DNA of 64,000 nucleotides, taken from JAMXLO01 sp963832895. GTDB lineage: Bacteria; Pseudomonadota; Alphaproteobacteria; Acetobacterales; Acetobacteraceae. This document shows, one piece after another, positions 1 through 8,447 of this stretch. Position numbers and translations under genes: made by a program. The notes beneath the pieces are model-generated. The model saw only the letters and a list, made by a program, of their open reading frames with translations. It was not told where the DNA came from and did not search any database. Location of the stretch: the NCBI GenBank assembly GCA_963832895.1, contig CAWHVQ010000021.1, positions 62,001-126,000 on the forward strand, written 5' to 3'. Positions within the stretch are counted from its first letter, which is position 1. Each line of letters starts with the position of its first letter.

Positions 1-444
1 GTGAGCGACAAGCTGCAACGGACGCAGGCAGCCCAGCGGCTGACCGAGGCCAATCCGGAACATGCCGAAAGCCGTCTGCTGCTGGCGCGTACCGCGTTGG
101 AGGCGGGGCTGACAGGGGAGGCTCGCCGCCACACCGAGGCCGCCATCGCGGCCCGCCTCAACCAGCGTCGGCTGTGGCTGCTGCTGGCGGAGATCGAGGA
201 GGCGGAGGGGGGCGACACCGAGGCCGGGCGCCTTGCGCAGCGCGATGCACTACGCCGTGCCGCGACGGCCGAACCCGATCCGTCGTGGCGATGCGATGCC
301 TGCCATACCGCGCACGCGACGTGGCATCCCAACTGCCCGGACTGCTTCACCGTTGGCAGCCTGCGCTGGAGCACTGCTCCGGTGGAGGCGCCACGCGTCC
401 TGCTACAGGACCGGAGTTCCACGTTCCTGATCGGCACCGGCTGA
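1..444 (+). CDS. hemY: HemY-like TPR protein, C-terminal part (cut by window edge)
   Basis: Only the C-terminal 147 residues are inside the window; the GTG at base 1 is probably an internal codon. An alanine-rich helical stretch (about residues 1-85) fits the TPR repeats of HemY, an inner-membrane-anchored protein linked to haem biosynthesis. It is followed by a C-x2-C ... C-x2-C zinc-ribbon-like motif (CDAC and CPDC, about residues 98-116), as seen at the end of alphaproteobacterial HemY. The assignment rests on this layout; LapB-like TPR/rubredoxin proteins are the main alternative. The start lies upstream of the window. Confidence 0.6.
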   Translation: MSDKLQRTQAAQRLTEANPEHAESRLLLARTALEAGLTGEARRHTEAAIAARLNQRRLWLLLAEIEEAEGGDTEAGRLAQRDALRRAATAEPDPSWRCDACHTAHATWHPNCPDCFTVGSLRWSTAPVEAPRVLLQDRSSTFLIGTG

Positions 445-464
445 ACGGCGGCCGGGGTCTTGGT

Positions 465-1076
465 TCAGTTCAAGCCGGCATAACGTCGCGTCGGCGGGAT
501 CTTGCCGTCGGCCGCGAGCATGTCGGCGCGTGTCCGATGGATGCCGCCGTTGCACTGCGGCACGCCGAGATAGGGCGCGGGGTCGACCGGGCGGCCTGCC
601 TGGATCATCTCGAAGTACAGGTGCATGCCGTAGGTCACACCAGTATCGCCGACGACTCCCAGCTTTTCGCCCGCAGCCACCGTGGTCTTGCCGTCGGCGA
701 GCGCCGGCGCCACCGTGCCCAGATGGCTGTAGACGCCGACGAACCCGGCGTGCTGCACCAGCATTTCCAGGCCGCCGGGCCCCTTGTGCTGGATGCGGAT
801 TACCTGGCCGGGCGCGGCGGCGCGCACCGGCGCACCGGCTGGGGCCGGCAGATCGACGCCATAATGGTAGGTGCCGGCCATGGGGCGGTTGGGCAGCACG
901 CGCGGACCGAACGGCGAGGAGATGCAGGCTGAGCTAACCGGCGACAGCAGCACAGCGTGATGCGGGCGAAGGTTCATTGCGTATGCGGTACATGGCAACA
1001 AGAACGCGATACCAGCGATCCAGCAGCGTGACAGCATTTCTCTCCCCAGCCGCAAAGCGGTAAGCGGATAGGGCAT
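465..1076 (-). CDS. M23-family (LytM) peptidase-like protein, zinc site degenerate
   Basis: A 203-residue exported protein with an N-terminal hydrophobic segment (about residues 17-33) that looks like a signal peptide. A LytM/M23 fold follows: the H71-x3-D75 motif (HYGVD), a conserved YSHLG with H118, and the region normally reading H-x-H. Here that last motif is H152-L-Y154-F-E, so the third zinc ligand is Tyr. The family cleaves peptidoglycan cross-bridges, but members without full zinc ligation (EnvC or NlpD type) act as amidase activators or wall binders. It converges tail-to-tail with hemY. A regulatory or binding role is more likely than catalysis; this is inference. Confidence 0.75.
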   Translation of the reverse strand: MPYPLTALRLGREMLSRCWIAGIAFLLPCTAYAMNLRPHHAVLLSPVSSACISSPFGPRVLPNRPMAGTYHYGVDLPAPAGAPVRAAAPGQVIRIQHKGPGGLEMLVQHAGFVGVYSHLGTVAPALADGKTTVAAGEKLGVVGDTGVTYGMHLYFEMIQAGRPVDPAPYLGVPQCNGGIHRTRADMLAADGKIPPTRRYAGLN

Positions 1077-1133
1077 TCAGGACCCGCGACGGTCCAGTAA
1101 GATCGCCGTGTCGGTTGACACGACCATGTGAAC

Positions 1134-2249
1134 TCACGCGCGATGCGAGGTCGGACCCTCGACGAGGTAGCGGCGCAGCACGTCCATGTCGGGATCGCAG
1201 CCGAGGCCGGGGCCGTCCGGCACTGTCACCTTGCCATCCTTCGCCACCACCAGGTCGTGCAGCGGGCTGGCCTCCAGATCGATGAACAGCCGTTCGAACG
1301 GTGCTTCGGGTGCGATGGTCGCGTTGACATGCAGCGAGGCCAGGAAGCCGGGGCCGAAATAGGCGTTGTGCGGCACCACGCGCACGCCGAACGCCTTGGC
1401 CAGCGCGGCGATCTCCAGCATGGACGAAGGGCCGCCGATCTTGATGACGCTGGGCTGGGCGACGTCGATCGCGCCGGCCTCGAATTGCGCGTGGAAGTCG
1501 TGCAAGCCGGCGGCGTTCTCTCCCGCGGCGATCGGCACGCCGCCTTCGCGACGCACACGGGCAAGGCCGGCGTGATCGCCTGGCGGGGAGACAGGTTCCT
1601 CGAGCCAGGTCAGGTCGAACTCTCGCATGCGGCGCGCCATGTCGATCGCCTGCCAGACGGTCCACGGGCAGTTGGTGTCGACCATCAGGCGTGCATCGGG
1701 ACCGATCGCCTGTCGCGCGGCGCGGACCTCGGGGACGGTGATCTCGTGCAGCTTGATGTCGCGGTAGCCGCGTGCCGCGGCGCGTTCGCATGCGGCGGCG
1801 ACCATCGAGGCCTCGCCATAGCGGAGCAGGCTGGCATAGGACGTGAGCCGTGCCACGGGCGTCGCACCGAACAGTCGCCACAGCGGCAGGCCGGCGGTCT
1901 TGCCGGCGATGTCCCATAGCGCGATGTCGAGCGCCGACAGCGCGAAAGCGTGCGCGGCGTTGCGGCCGAAGCCGTGGAAAGCCTTCGACAGTCGGGCGCG
2001 CAGGCCCGCAATGTCGCGTGCGTCCTGGCCCAGTGCGGCGGGCGCGAGCTGGGTGTTCAGCACGGCCATGGTGGTCGCCGCGGAGGCGTGGCCGAAGGCT
2101 TCGCCCCAACCTTCCAGTCCCTGGTCGGTGACGACGCGGAGCCAGACCGTGTTCATGGTCTGCCAGTTGAGGCCGCCCACCGTCGCGGGCTTGCCGCCCA
2201 TGTCGAATGGGATGCGGGTCCAGTAGGTCTCGACGGCGGTTATCTTCAT
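1134..2249 (-). CDS. Enolase-superfamily enzyme (mandelate racemase/muconate lactonizing family)
   Basis: A 371-residue soluble protein with the two-domain enolase-superfamily layout: an N-terminal capping domain (residues 1-120) and a TIM-barrel. The barrel carries IKLHE on the second strand, then metal ligands in VDTN, LEEP and AGEN, and a late VVPHNA segment. The family abstracts a proton alpha to a carboxylate. The substrate cannot be read from the sequence. It lies about 100 bp downstream of a 2-keto-4-pentenoate hydratase-type gene on the same strand, which suggests a shared sugar-acid or aromatic-acid catabolic role. Dipeptide epimerase or muconate cycloisomerase are alternatives within the superfamily. 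Confidence 0.85.
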   Translation of the reverse strand: MKITAVETYWTRIPFDMGGKPATVGGLNWQTMNTVWLRVVTDQGLEGWGEAFGHASAATTMAVLNTQLAPAALGQDARDIAGLRARLSKAFHGFGRNAAHAFALSALDIALWDIAGKTAGLPLWRLFGATPVARLTSYASLLRYGEASMVAAACERAAARGYRDIKLHEITVPEVRAARQAIGPDARLMVDTNCPWTVWQAIDMARRMREFDLTWLEEPVSPPGDHAGLARVRREGGVPIAAGENAAGLHDFHAQFEAGAIDVAQPSVIKIGGPSSMLEIAALAKAFGVRVVPHNAYFGPGFLASLHVNATIAPEAPFERLFIDLEASPLHDLVVAKDGKVTVPDGPGLGCDPDMDVLRRYLVEGPTSHRA

Positions 2250-2327
2250 GGCGCGGCCCTCCCCGTCGGGTTTCAGGTCATGGGACGGTTGGGGTCAAGG
2301 GCCGGGTCGATGCCTCCTCCCCCTCCC

Positions 2328-2344
2328 CCTCCCGCAAAGGGAGG
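2328..2344 (-). terminator. Hairpin between hydratase and enolase-superfamily genes
   Basis: Perfect 6-bp inverted repeat CCTCCC-gcaaa-GGGAGG just after the hydratase stop codon. There is no clear T-run, so it may be an attenuating hairpin or a small palindromic repeat instead of a strong terminator. Confidence 0.3.
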
Positions 2345-2353
2345 CGGAGCTGA

Positions 2354-3136
2354 TTAGATGAAGGCCACTTGTACTGGTGGGAGGGGCGCGAAATCGACGG
2401 TGACGCTGGCGGGGCCGGTCAGCCAGATTGGCGGGGTCACGCTGCCGAGCATGATGACCTGACCTGCCTTCAGGCCGCCGAACGCGGCGGCGACTGACGA
2501 GCCGGCCAGCCAGGCCAGGCAATTCATCGGGTGCCCCATCAGGTCGGCACCGACACCCTCGTCGCGTTGGTGGCCGTCAACCACGAGGCGGCCACGCAGC
2601 TTTCCGATGTCGAGTGAACGCCAGTTCTGCGATCCCGGCTCGCCCAATGCGGCGGCGGCATGGAACACCTGATCGGCGATCAGCGTGGGGACGCCGAGTT
2701 CGAGCAGCTCGCCATAGCGGTTTTCAACGATCTCGATGCCGGCGACGAGATCGCCGACCGCATCGGCGGCCTGCCCGGCGGTGCAGGGGGCGGGCGGCAG
2801 ATCATGGGCGAGGCGGACCGCCAGCTCGCATTCCACGCCGGGGCGGACGAAGTCAGCGAAATGCACGATGGCGCCACTGCGGTGGATGTTGCCCAGCGCC
2901 ATAAAACCGGCGGCCGGGCCGCTGAGGCCGAGATACTCCTGCATGCGCCGAGCGGTCGCGCCGATCTTGAAGCCACCGGGCGATGCGGCGCCGGCCCGGT
3001 GCGCGAGTGCGTGTTGGACCGCGGCGCCCTCCGCCTCGGTGCGTGGCGCGATGCCCGATGGCAGAGGCGTGATCTGGCCTCGCCGTTGGCGGATCACGTG
3101 CAAGGCGGCGGCGGCCTGGTCCGGCTGAAAGCTCAT
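2354..3136 (-). CDS. 2-keto-4-pentenoate hydratase / fumarylacetoacetase-family protein
   Basis: A 260-residue protein resembling MhpD/DmpE hydratases. It has an acidic metal-binding stretch in the middle (GVECELAVRL) and the IEIVENRY segment typical of the family. The reaction in characterised members is hydration of 2-hydroxypenta-2,4-dienoate or decarboxylation of oxalocrotonate. Its ATG overlaps the stop of rlmB (ATGA, 3133-3136), so translation is probably coupled. The enolase-superfamily gene downstream points to a small catabolic pair. The exact substrate is unknown. Confidence 0.85.
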   Translation of the reverse strand: MSFQPDQAAAALHVIRQRRGQITPLPSGIAPRTEAEGAAVQHALAHRAGAASPGGFKIGATARRMQEYLGLSGPAAGFMALGNIHRSGAIVHFADFVRPGVECELAVRLAHDLPPAPCTAGQAADAVGDLVAGIEIVENRYGELLELGVPTLIADQVFHAAAALGEPGSQNWRSLDIGKLRGRLVVDGHQRDEGVGADLMGHPMNCLAWLAGSSVAAAFGGLKAGQVIMLGSVTPPIWLTGPASVTVDFAPLPPVQVAFI

Positions 3137-4008
3137 GTGCGCCTCGTGAGTTCATAGAGCGCCACCGATGCGGCGGCGGAGACGTTGAGGCTCTCCATCT
3201 TCCCGGGCATGCGGAGGCCGGCGATCTCGTCGCAGGTCTCGCGGGTGAGGCGGCGGAGGCCCTCGCCTTCGGCGCCAAGTACCAGGGCGACGCGGCGCTC
3301 GTGCAGGCCGGGGCCAGACAGCGTGACGCCGCCGGTGTCGAGGCCGACCGTCCAGATGCCGGCCGCCTTCAGCGCGATCAGCGTGCGGGCGATGTTGACG
3401 GCGCGGAGCAGCGGGATGGTCTCCAGTGCGCCGGATGCGGCCTTGGCGAGACTGCCGGTCTCCTCGGGCGCGTTGCGGTCCTGGGTGATCACCGTCGCCA
3501 CGCCGAACGCAGCGGCCGAGCGCAAGATGGCGCCGACGTTGCGCGGGTCGGTGACCTGGTCGAGCACAAGCAGCGGCCCGGGGCGTTCCAGCGCCTGCTG
3601 GAGGCTTGGCGTCGCGAGCGGGTCGGCGAGCAGGGCGACACCCTGATGGGCGATGTCGCGGCCGAGGAGGTGATCGAGCCGACCGCGCTCGACGAACTCC
3701 GGGGGCACGGGCCAGGGCGGCGGCTGGCGCTGCGCCAGGGTCTGCTGGGCTTCCTCCGTCAGCATGAGGTGGCGGAGGCGCCGGCCAGGATTGGCGAGCG
3801 CCGCCGCCACGGCGTGCATACCGTAGAGCCAGAGCGCGCCTCGTGGGGTGTCCGGGGCGCGTGGGCGCTGGAAGTCGCCGCGAGGGCGGTTGCGGTGTTG
3901 ATTGTCCTGGGGACGGCCGCGAAACGGCTTGCCGGGGCCGCCCTGGCCGCCGCCTGACCCTGGCGGGCGCCCGGCGCCGCCGTGGCGATTGGAACTTGGA
4001 GGTTTCAT
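3133..4008 (-). CDS. rlmB: 23S rRNA/tRNA 2'-O-ribose methyltransferase, TrmH/RlmB family
   Basis: A 291-residue SpoU-class methyltransferase. The first 55 residues are a Gly/Pro/Arg-rich basic tail, common in alphaproteobacterial RlmB. Then come an L7Ae-like substrate-binding domain (from about WLYGMHAV) and the knotted SAM domain with the three family motifs: NVGAILRSA, LVLGAEGEGLR and LNVSAAASVALYE. RlmB methylates G2251 of 23S rRNA; TrmH-type tRNA activity cannot be excluded. It is the first gene of an overlapping pair with the hydratase. Confidence 0.88.
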   Translation of the reverse strand: MKPPSSNRHGGAGRPPGSGGGQGGPGKPFRGRPQDNQHRNRPRGDFQRPRAPDTPRGALWLYGMHAVAAALANPGRRLRHLMLTEEAQQTLAQRQPPPWPVPPEFVERGRLDHLLGRDIAHQGVALLADPLATPSLQQALERPGPLLVLDQVTDPRNVGAILRSAAAFGVATVITQDRNAPEETGSLAKAASGALETIPLLRAVNIARTLIALKAAGIWTVGLDTGGVTLSGPGLHERRVALVLGAEGEGLRRLTRETCDEIAGLRMPGKMESLNVSAAASVALYELTRRT

Positions 4009-4073
4009 TGGCCTAGGGTGTAGACTGCGGCGGGGCGCCTGGACAGGCAGGGGCTGCGCGAACTCCCTCCAAC

Positions 4074-4415
4074 CTATGCGCCGGCGCGTCGGCCGATCAG
4101 TTGGCGCAATTGTTTGAGCAACAATTGGTACTCGAATGGCTTGGGCAGAAGCCTCGGCACGTTATCGCCGGCGCGAAATGAGTGATTGGCATCGCCGACA
4201 TAGCCAGACGCCAACAGGACGCCCACTGCCGGCCGATTGGCGCGCACCCACTCCGCGAGATCGTAACCGTTCACACCGCCGGGCATCCGCACATCCGAGA
4301 ACACCACGTCGACTGCTTCACCGGCAGCAAGCACTGTGACGGCTTCTTGGCCGTTCGCAGCTTCCACTACGCGAAAGCCTGAGTCGCGCAGATATTCAGC
4401 GACCACGGAGCGCAA
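4074..4415 (-). pseudogene. Single-domain response regulator, 5' end frame-disrupted
   Basis: The readable frame gives a receiver domain with the phospho-acceptor region (VDVVFSDVRMPG), switch Ser (LLASGY) and conserved Lys (LLPKPF). The first available start in this frame is TTG at 4415, which would remove beta-1 and the acidic pocket. Those residues (VLVVDDE) are encoded just upstream in the same frame, but no ATG/GTG/TTG precedes them before a stop at 4500-4502. A plausible start, ATG at 4503, is one frame away, so one extra base between about 4440 and 4490 would explain the break. Either the gene is damaged, the assembly has an error, or a CTG start is used. Single-domain receivers usually act as phosphate sinks or adaptor regulators. 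Confidence 0.6.
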
Positions 4416-4602
4416 AAGTACCTCATCATCGACAACCAGTACCGACTGGTCTTCCAGATGACGGCTCAGGCTCTGTGGGCTGGACGGCGGCGGCCTCGGT
4501 CATTGCAATGGTTCGGTCTGCTCACTGACTGTTGGCACAATGCAACCTGTGTCCGACGCGCTGTAGCGGTCCAATCACATGGGCTTGATAGGCGGTAAAC
4601 CT

Positions 4603-5046
4603 TCACTCTGGCGGACTCCGGGCAGGAGGTGGTTGTGGAACGCGGCGTTGTTCACGCAACAGATTGAGGCGCCTGACGATCTCTTTCGGGTGATACGGCT
4701 TGTGCAGAGGACCATCGTCACAAAGGTCGTGTGCCTTGTTGGCAGTGGACGTCGCACTCCCCGTCAAAATCACATCAACGTTGCGGAAGTGCTGGCGAAC
4801 GTGCTGGGCGAGCGCGAAGCCATCCATGGCGCCGTGCAGGCTCACCTCGGCAAGAACCACATGCACGGGCTTCCCCGAGGTCAGAACGATCAAGGCCTCT
4901 TCGACGCTCACGGCCTCGATCACTGCGTATCCGCATTCGCGCAGGTAACCAGCGATCACCATGCGCACCAGAATATCCGGATCGATCACGAGGATCGTTT
5001 CCGACACAGCCTGTGCAATGCCGGTTGAATGATCGGCGGAACTCAT
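4603..5046 (-). CDS. Atypical single-domain response regulator (phospho-acceptor Asp replaced by Glu)
   Basis: A 147-residue CheY-like receiver with no output domain. Acidic-pocket residues D22/D24 (LVIDPD), the switch Thr (ILTGS) and Lys (LHKPY) are present. The position of the phosphorylated Asp is Glu (E67, in VVLAEVSLHG). Asp-to-Glu changes often mimic the phosphorylated state in receivers, so this protein may be locked on or regulated by binding only; that is inference. It lies next to a second receiver on the same strand, about 100 bp apart, and the two look like paralogues. A Pro/Arg-rich tail ends the protein. Confidence 0.8.
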   Translation of the reverse strand: MSSADHSTGIAQAVSETILVIDPDILVRMVIAGYLRECGYAVIEAVSVEEALIVLTSGKPVHVVLAEVSLHGAMDGFALAQHVRQHFRNVDVILTGSATSTANKAHDLCDDGPLHKPYHPKEIVRRLNLLREQRRVPQPPPARSPPE

Positions 5047-5088
5047 GATGAGCAGAACGCCAAGGCGTGCGTGCGGTTGCGCGTGCGC

Positions 5089-6330
5089 CTACAGACGAGC
5101 GAAGCCGCTCCAGAATTGCAGCAGACCTTTGGTCGTTATGTTGTACGATTGGACAAAGGTCAGAGTGCCGTCGTTGCCGATCCTGTAGGTCGCGAGGGTT
5201 GCGGGCTGGACCCTCACGCTTTCGCCATCCCGCACCGGCAGTTCCTGCAGATTGGCCACAGCCAGCATGCGTCCCGTGGGATCGATCGAGAACGTACGAG
5301 GGTGGAAGCCATGCGTGTCGATTGCCTGAACCAGCCGGGGTTCGCCGCTGCTCTGGTTGATCGAGAAGACGGCGATGGTGTTTTCACCGCCGGCTGCAAC
5401 TTTTTTGCCCTCGCTTTCGATCAGGCCACTGGCGCGATTGCCGACATAGACGAAGCGCCCGTTTGGATGGATGTGGATGGGTCCGACCATCTGCTCGGGC
5501 CGGAGATTGCCTGGCTCGTGCAGGGTGGTGAGGACGAAGGCTGGCGCGGGCTCGAGATCGTCGCCGCGGAGGCGATACATCTGGAGCTGATTCTGTCGCT
5601 CCACTGACACGAACATCCATGGCTTCGTGGGATGGAAGTCGACATGCCGCGGTCCGAAGCCGTAGCCGGCACCGGGTGCAATGGAAGAGATGTCGGTCAG
5701 TTGGCCGTTCTTCAACGCCTTGACCTTCAGCGCACCCGGGTCTTCGGGCTTTGTGGCGGTCGCATTGTTGCCTCGGGTTACCAGCACCAGAGCGCGATTG
5801 GAGGGGAACATTCGGACCTGATGCGCGTAGATACCGCCGTCGATCGGGGTTGCCTGTTTGACCTCCTCGCCGATCGCCCCGTCCGGACGAAGCGGATGGA
5901 CTGACATGGTGCTGGGGACGTTGTAGGCGGTCAGCAGCCACTTTCCCTCGGCGTCCACCGTGATGTTGATGGGACGGGCACGGATGGCGACCGGGGCACC
6001 GAAGGAACTGAGCGCGCCGGTGGCCGGGTCGATACGGAACGCGGTGAGGTGATGCTTGCCATCGGGCTTGCCGAATGGAACGAAATTGCTGGAGGCGACG
6101 TAAAGGATGCGCTTTGTCGGGTGTCGCCAGGCGTATTGGATCAATGCGGGTGCTGTCACGCTGGCTTGGCGTGTGAGCGTGGCATTGCCGATGTCGGCTT
6201 GCCAGGATGTGAGTTCGGGGCCGACGGCATCGTAGAAGACGGCGCTTGGGTGCGCGTCGGCGGCCTGGGCGTTCCAGGGTGCGGCGGCGACGCTTGCGAG
6301 CAGCGTGGTGACGGCGCGGCGCGTCAGCAT
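5089..6330 (-). CDS. Tat-exported lactonase-like seven-bladed beta-propeller protein
   Basis: About 413 residues from the ATG at 6330, chosen because an AGAAAGGA ribosome site lies 6 bp upstream and the protein then begins with a twin-arginine signal (LTRRAVTTLLASVAAAP). The rest is a repeated-blade beta-propeller of the 6-phosphogluconolactonase/Lactonase family (PF10282). Typical repeats are HPTKRILYVASS, HPNGRFVYVGNR and DPTGRMLAVANL, and the last ends in GTLTFVQSY. Being periplasmic it is unlikely to be the cytoplasmic pentose-phosphate enzyme; a periplasmic sugar-lactonase or carbohydrate-binding role is inferred. An in-frame start at 6426 would bury the Tat signal internally. Confidence 0.8.
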   Translation of the reverse strand: MLTRRAVTTLLASVAAAPWNAQAADAHPSAVFYDAVGPELTSWQADIGNATLTRQASVTAPALIQYAWRHPTKRILYVASSNFVPFGKPDGKHHLTAFRIDPATGALSSFGAPVAIRARPINITVDAEGKWLLTAYNVPSTMSVHPLRPDGAIGEEVKQATPIDGGIYAHQVRMFPSNRALVLVTRGNNATATKPEDPGALKVKALKNGQLTDISSIAPGAGYGFGPRHVDFHPTKPWMFVSVERQNQLQMYRLRGDDLEPAPAFVLTTLHEPGNLRPEQMVGPIHIHPNGRFVYVGNRASGLIESEGKKVAAGGENTIAVFSINQSSGEPRLVQAIDTHGFHPRTFSIDPTGRMLAVANLQELPVRDGESVRVQPATLATYRIGNDGTLTFVQSYNITTKGLLQFWSGFARL

Positions 6331-6642
6331 GTGTCGTGTCCTTTCTGCGAAGGATGTGGCTTGGACGTTTGGTGGATCATCCTGTGCAAGTTCCGCGATG
6401 GTGGCAATTAAGCGGTCGGGCGGCACCGCATCGGCGTGGAACGGCGAAACACAGGGGCTGTCATTGCGAGGAAGCGACGCGACGAAGCGAACTTATGGCC
6501 CAGATCGTTTCGGCGTTTCGCTTCTAACAAGAAACCATGAGCAGACTGTGCGGCGCGCATCAAGGGAGGGTCCGCAGCCATGCGGGTGTGGAACTCGCAG
6601 TGACAATGCCGGCGTGACTCGCGCCACAACGACAGTGGGTAA
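6331..6642. other. Intergenic region containing a dispersed repeat
   Basis: 312 bases between the lactonase-like gene and the chemoreceptor 3' end. The ribosome-binding site of the lactonase gene lies at its left edge. Most of the rest is the repeat at 6439-6605. I see no convincing coding potential. Confidence 0.6.
6439..6605 (+). repeat. Dispersed intergenic repeat, copy 1 (with inverted ends)
   Basis: The block GAACGGCGAAACA, then GGGCTGTCAT(T/C)GC(G/A)AGGA and a GCG/AAGC-rich stretch recurs in reverse orientation at 18801-18859. In this copy TGTCATTGCGAG (6459-6470) has an 11/12 inverted partner CTCGCAGTGACA (6594-6605), so the whole unit may fold back. The core resembles the short palindromic repeats common in alphaproteobacterial intergenic DNA. 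Confidence 0.65.
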
Positions 6643-8331
6643 CTAGGTCGTAACGGTGCGTACAACACGGATCACGGAATGGCGTAGCGCAGCCACAGCG
6701 GTGTTCAGTGCTGAGGCGTTCTCGCGCACTTCGACGGCGTGCTTCCCGGTCTGCTCGGCTTCGATGGAAACCTCGGTGGTACGGGTGGTCATCTCGTTGG
6801 CAGCCGACGCCGTTTCGGCCACATTACGAGCGATTTCCGCCGTTGCCGCACCCTGTTCCTCGACCGCCGAAGCGATGGAACTGGCGATGGCGTTGATCTC
6901 ACCGATGGTTTCCTCAATTCGAACCACTGCGGCGACGGAATCCCCGGTCGCGCGGCGCACCTGACGGATATGCTGCGCGATCTCATGCGTGGATTGCGCG
7001 GTCTGGATGGCGAGTGCCTTGACCTCGGAGGCGACCACCGCGAAACCCTTGCCCGCTTCACCGGCGCGGGCCGCTTCGATCGTGGCGTTCAGCGCAAGCA
7101 GATTGGTTTTGTCAGCGATCTCTCCGATCATGTCGGCCACCGCGCCGATCCGTGTCACCTGCTCGTTCAGTGCGTCTATCGTGGCGCGCGTTTCGGCGCC
7201 GGCGGTGACCGCGCGGCTGACAATCTCGCTCGATTGGGCGACCTGGACGCTGATCTCACGGATGGAGGCGCTAAGCTGTTCGGCTGCACTTGCCACGGTC
7301 TGGGCATTGGCCAGTGCCAGCCCCGATGCGGTCGCCGCCGTTTGCGCCGAGTTGCTTGATCGGACGGCGGACGCACTCATTTCTTCGGCGGTCGCAGTCA
7401 TTGCGGCGATGCGGGTGCCAACCTCATGGAGTGCCGTCGTCGTCGCACTTTCGATCGTGTCCGCCATACCGACCAGGGCTGCGCGTTTCTCCTGCTCGGC
7501 GCGTTGGTGGTCTTGCGCCTGTGCGGCGGCCAGTTCCGCTTCCTTCACCATGTGTTCCTTGAACACCTGCACGGTGGCAGCCATGGCGCCCACTTCATCG
7601 CGCCGGGTTGTGCCTGGAATACGGGTTTCTAATTCCCCCTCGGCGAGGTCCTCCATCGCTGCCTTCAGCTTGCCGAGTGAGCCGCAAATGTCGCGGTTGA
7701 TCAGCCACGCGGCAAGCAACACAACCAGCAGAGTTCCGCCACCGATGGAGGCGAGAAGCAAAAGCGACGTGCGGGCGGAGGAATCCAGGTCATCGGTCCA
7801 CGCCCCGGCGATGAATACCATCTGCCAGGGCGCATAGCGCGCGACGTAGGACAGCTTTGGTGCAGGCTGCGTTGCTCCTGGCTTGAGCGCCAAATAAGTA
7901 ATGACACCTTCATCCGAGTTCCGAAGCACTTCCCGCGCGAGATCGGCGCTCGATCTGCCTTCCGCGTCCTTGGATGCGGTCGGCTTTCCTTCGCGGGCCG
8001 CGTCGCCGCCGTGCATGACAACGAGCCCGTCGGGAGTTTGGACGAGCACGTAATTGCTGCCGCCGTCGAAGCGCACCGTGTGCAGGTCATCGCGGAACTG
8101 AGCCAGTGCCTGATCGTGGGTTATTCGCCCATTCACGACCTGCCTGTCGAGGGTTCGGGCGAAGCCCATCGCCGACTGCACGACCGCCCGAAGCTTGTCC
8201 ACGCGGTCGTCGATCATCCGCCGTTGCATCAGGGAGGCCCCCGCCGCAATCGACACGACCAGTGCCAAGGCAGACAGTCCCAACAGCAGCGCAAGCTTGG
8301 TGCGGAGTTGGAGGTGGCTGAGCATACTCAT
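6643..8331 (-). CDS. Methyl-accepting chemotaxis protein with periplasmic single Cache domain
   Basis: A 562-residue chemoreceptor. Residues about 10-33 are a first membrane segment, followed by a periplasmic sCache_2-type domain (about 35-185, with SNYVLVQTPDG and YAPWQMVFIAGAW). A second membrane segment (about 187-210), a HAMP domain (about 211-265) and the long signalling coiled coil follow. The hairpin tip carries the invariant EIADKTNLLALNATIEAARAGE region that contacts CheA/CheW. Ligands of this Cache class include small organic acids, but the ligand here is unknown. There is no chemotaxis operon nearby. Confidence 0.92.
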   Translation of the reverse strand: MSMLSHLQLRTKLALLLGLSALALVVSIAAGASLMQRRMIDDRVDKLRAVVQSAMGFARTLDRQVVNGRITHDQALAQFRDDLHTVRFDGGSNYVLVQTPDGLVVMHGGDAAREGKPTASKDAEGRSSADLAREVLRNSDEGVITYLALKPGATQPAPKLSYVARYAPWQMVFIAGAWTDDLDSSARTSLLLLASIGGGTLLVVLLAAWLINRDICGSLGKLKAAMEDLAEGELETRIPGTTRRDEVGAMAATVQVFKEHMVKEAELAAAQAQDHQRAEQEKRAALVGMADTIESATTTALHEVGTRIAAMTATAEEMSASAVRSSNSAQTAATASGLALANAQTVASAAEQLSASIREISVQVAQSSEIVSRAVTAGAETRATIDALNEQVTRIGAVADMIGEIADKTNLLALNATIEAARAGEAGKGFAVVASEVKALAIQTAQSTHEIAQHIRQVRRATGDSVAAVVRIEETIGEINAIASSIASAVEEQGAATAEIARNVAETASAANEMTTRTTEVSIEAEQTGKHAVEVRENASALNTAVAALRHSVIRVVRTVTT

Positions 8332-8447
8332 CGCGACTTAAATTCCCGGCGGCTGATCGATAACGCAAAGGTATGTTCTGCCGCGTGAACGAACGGTAAA
8401 GCGCGCACCCCTTCCACCTCTGCCCCGCCGGCGCATATACCCTCCCC

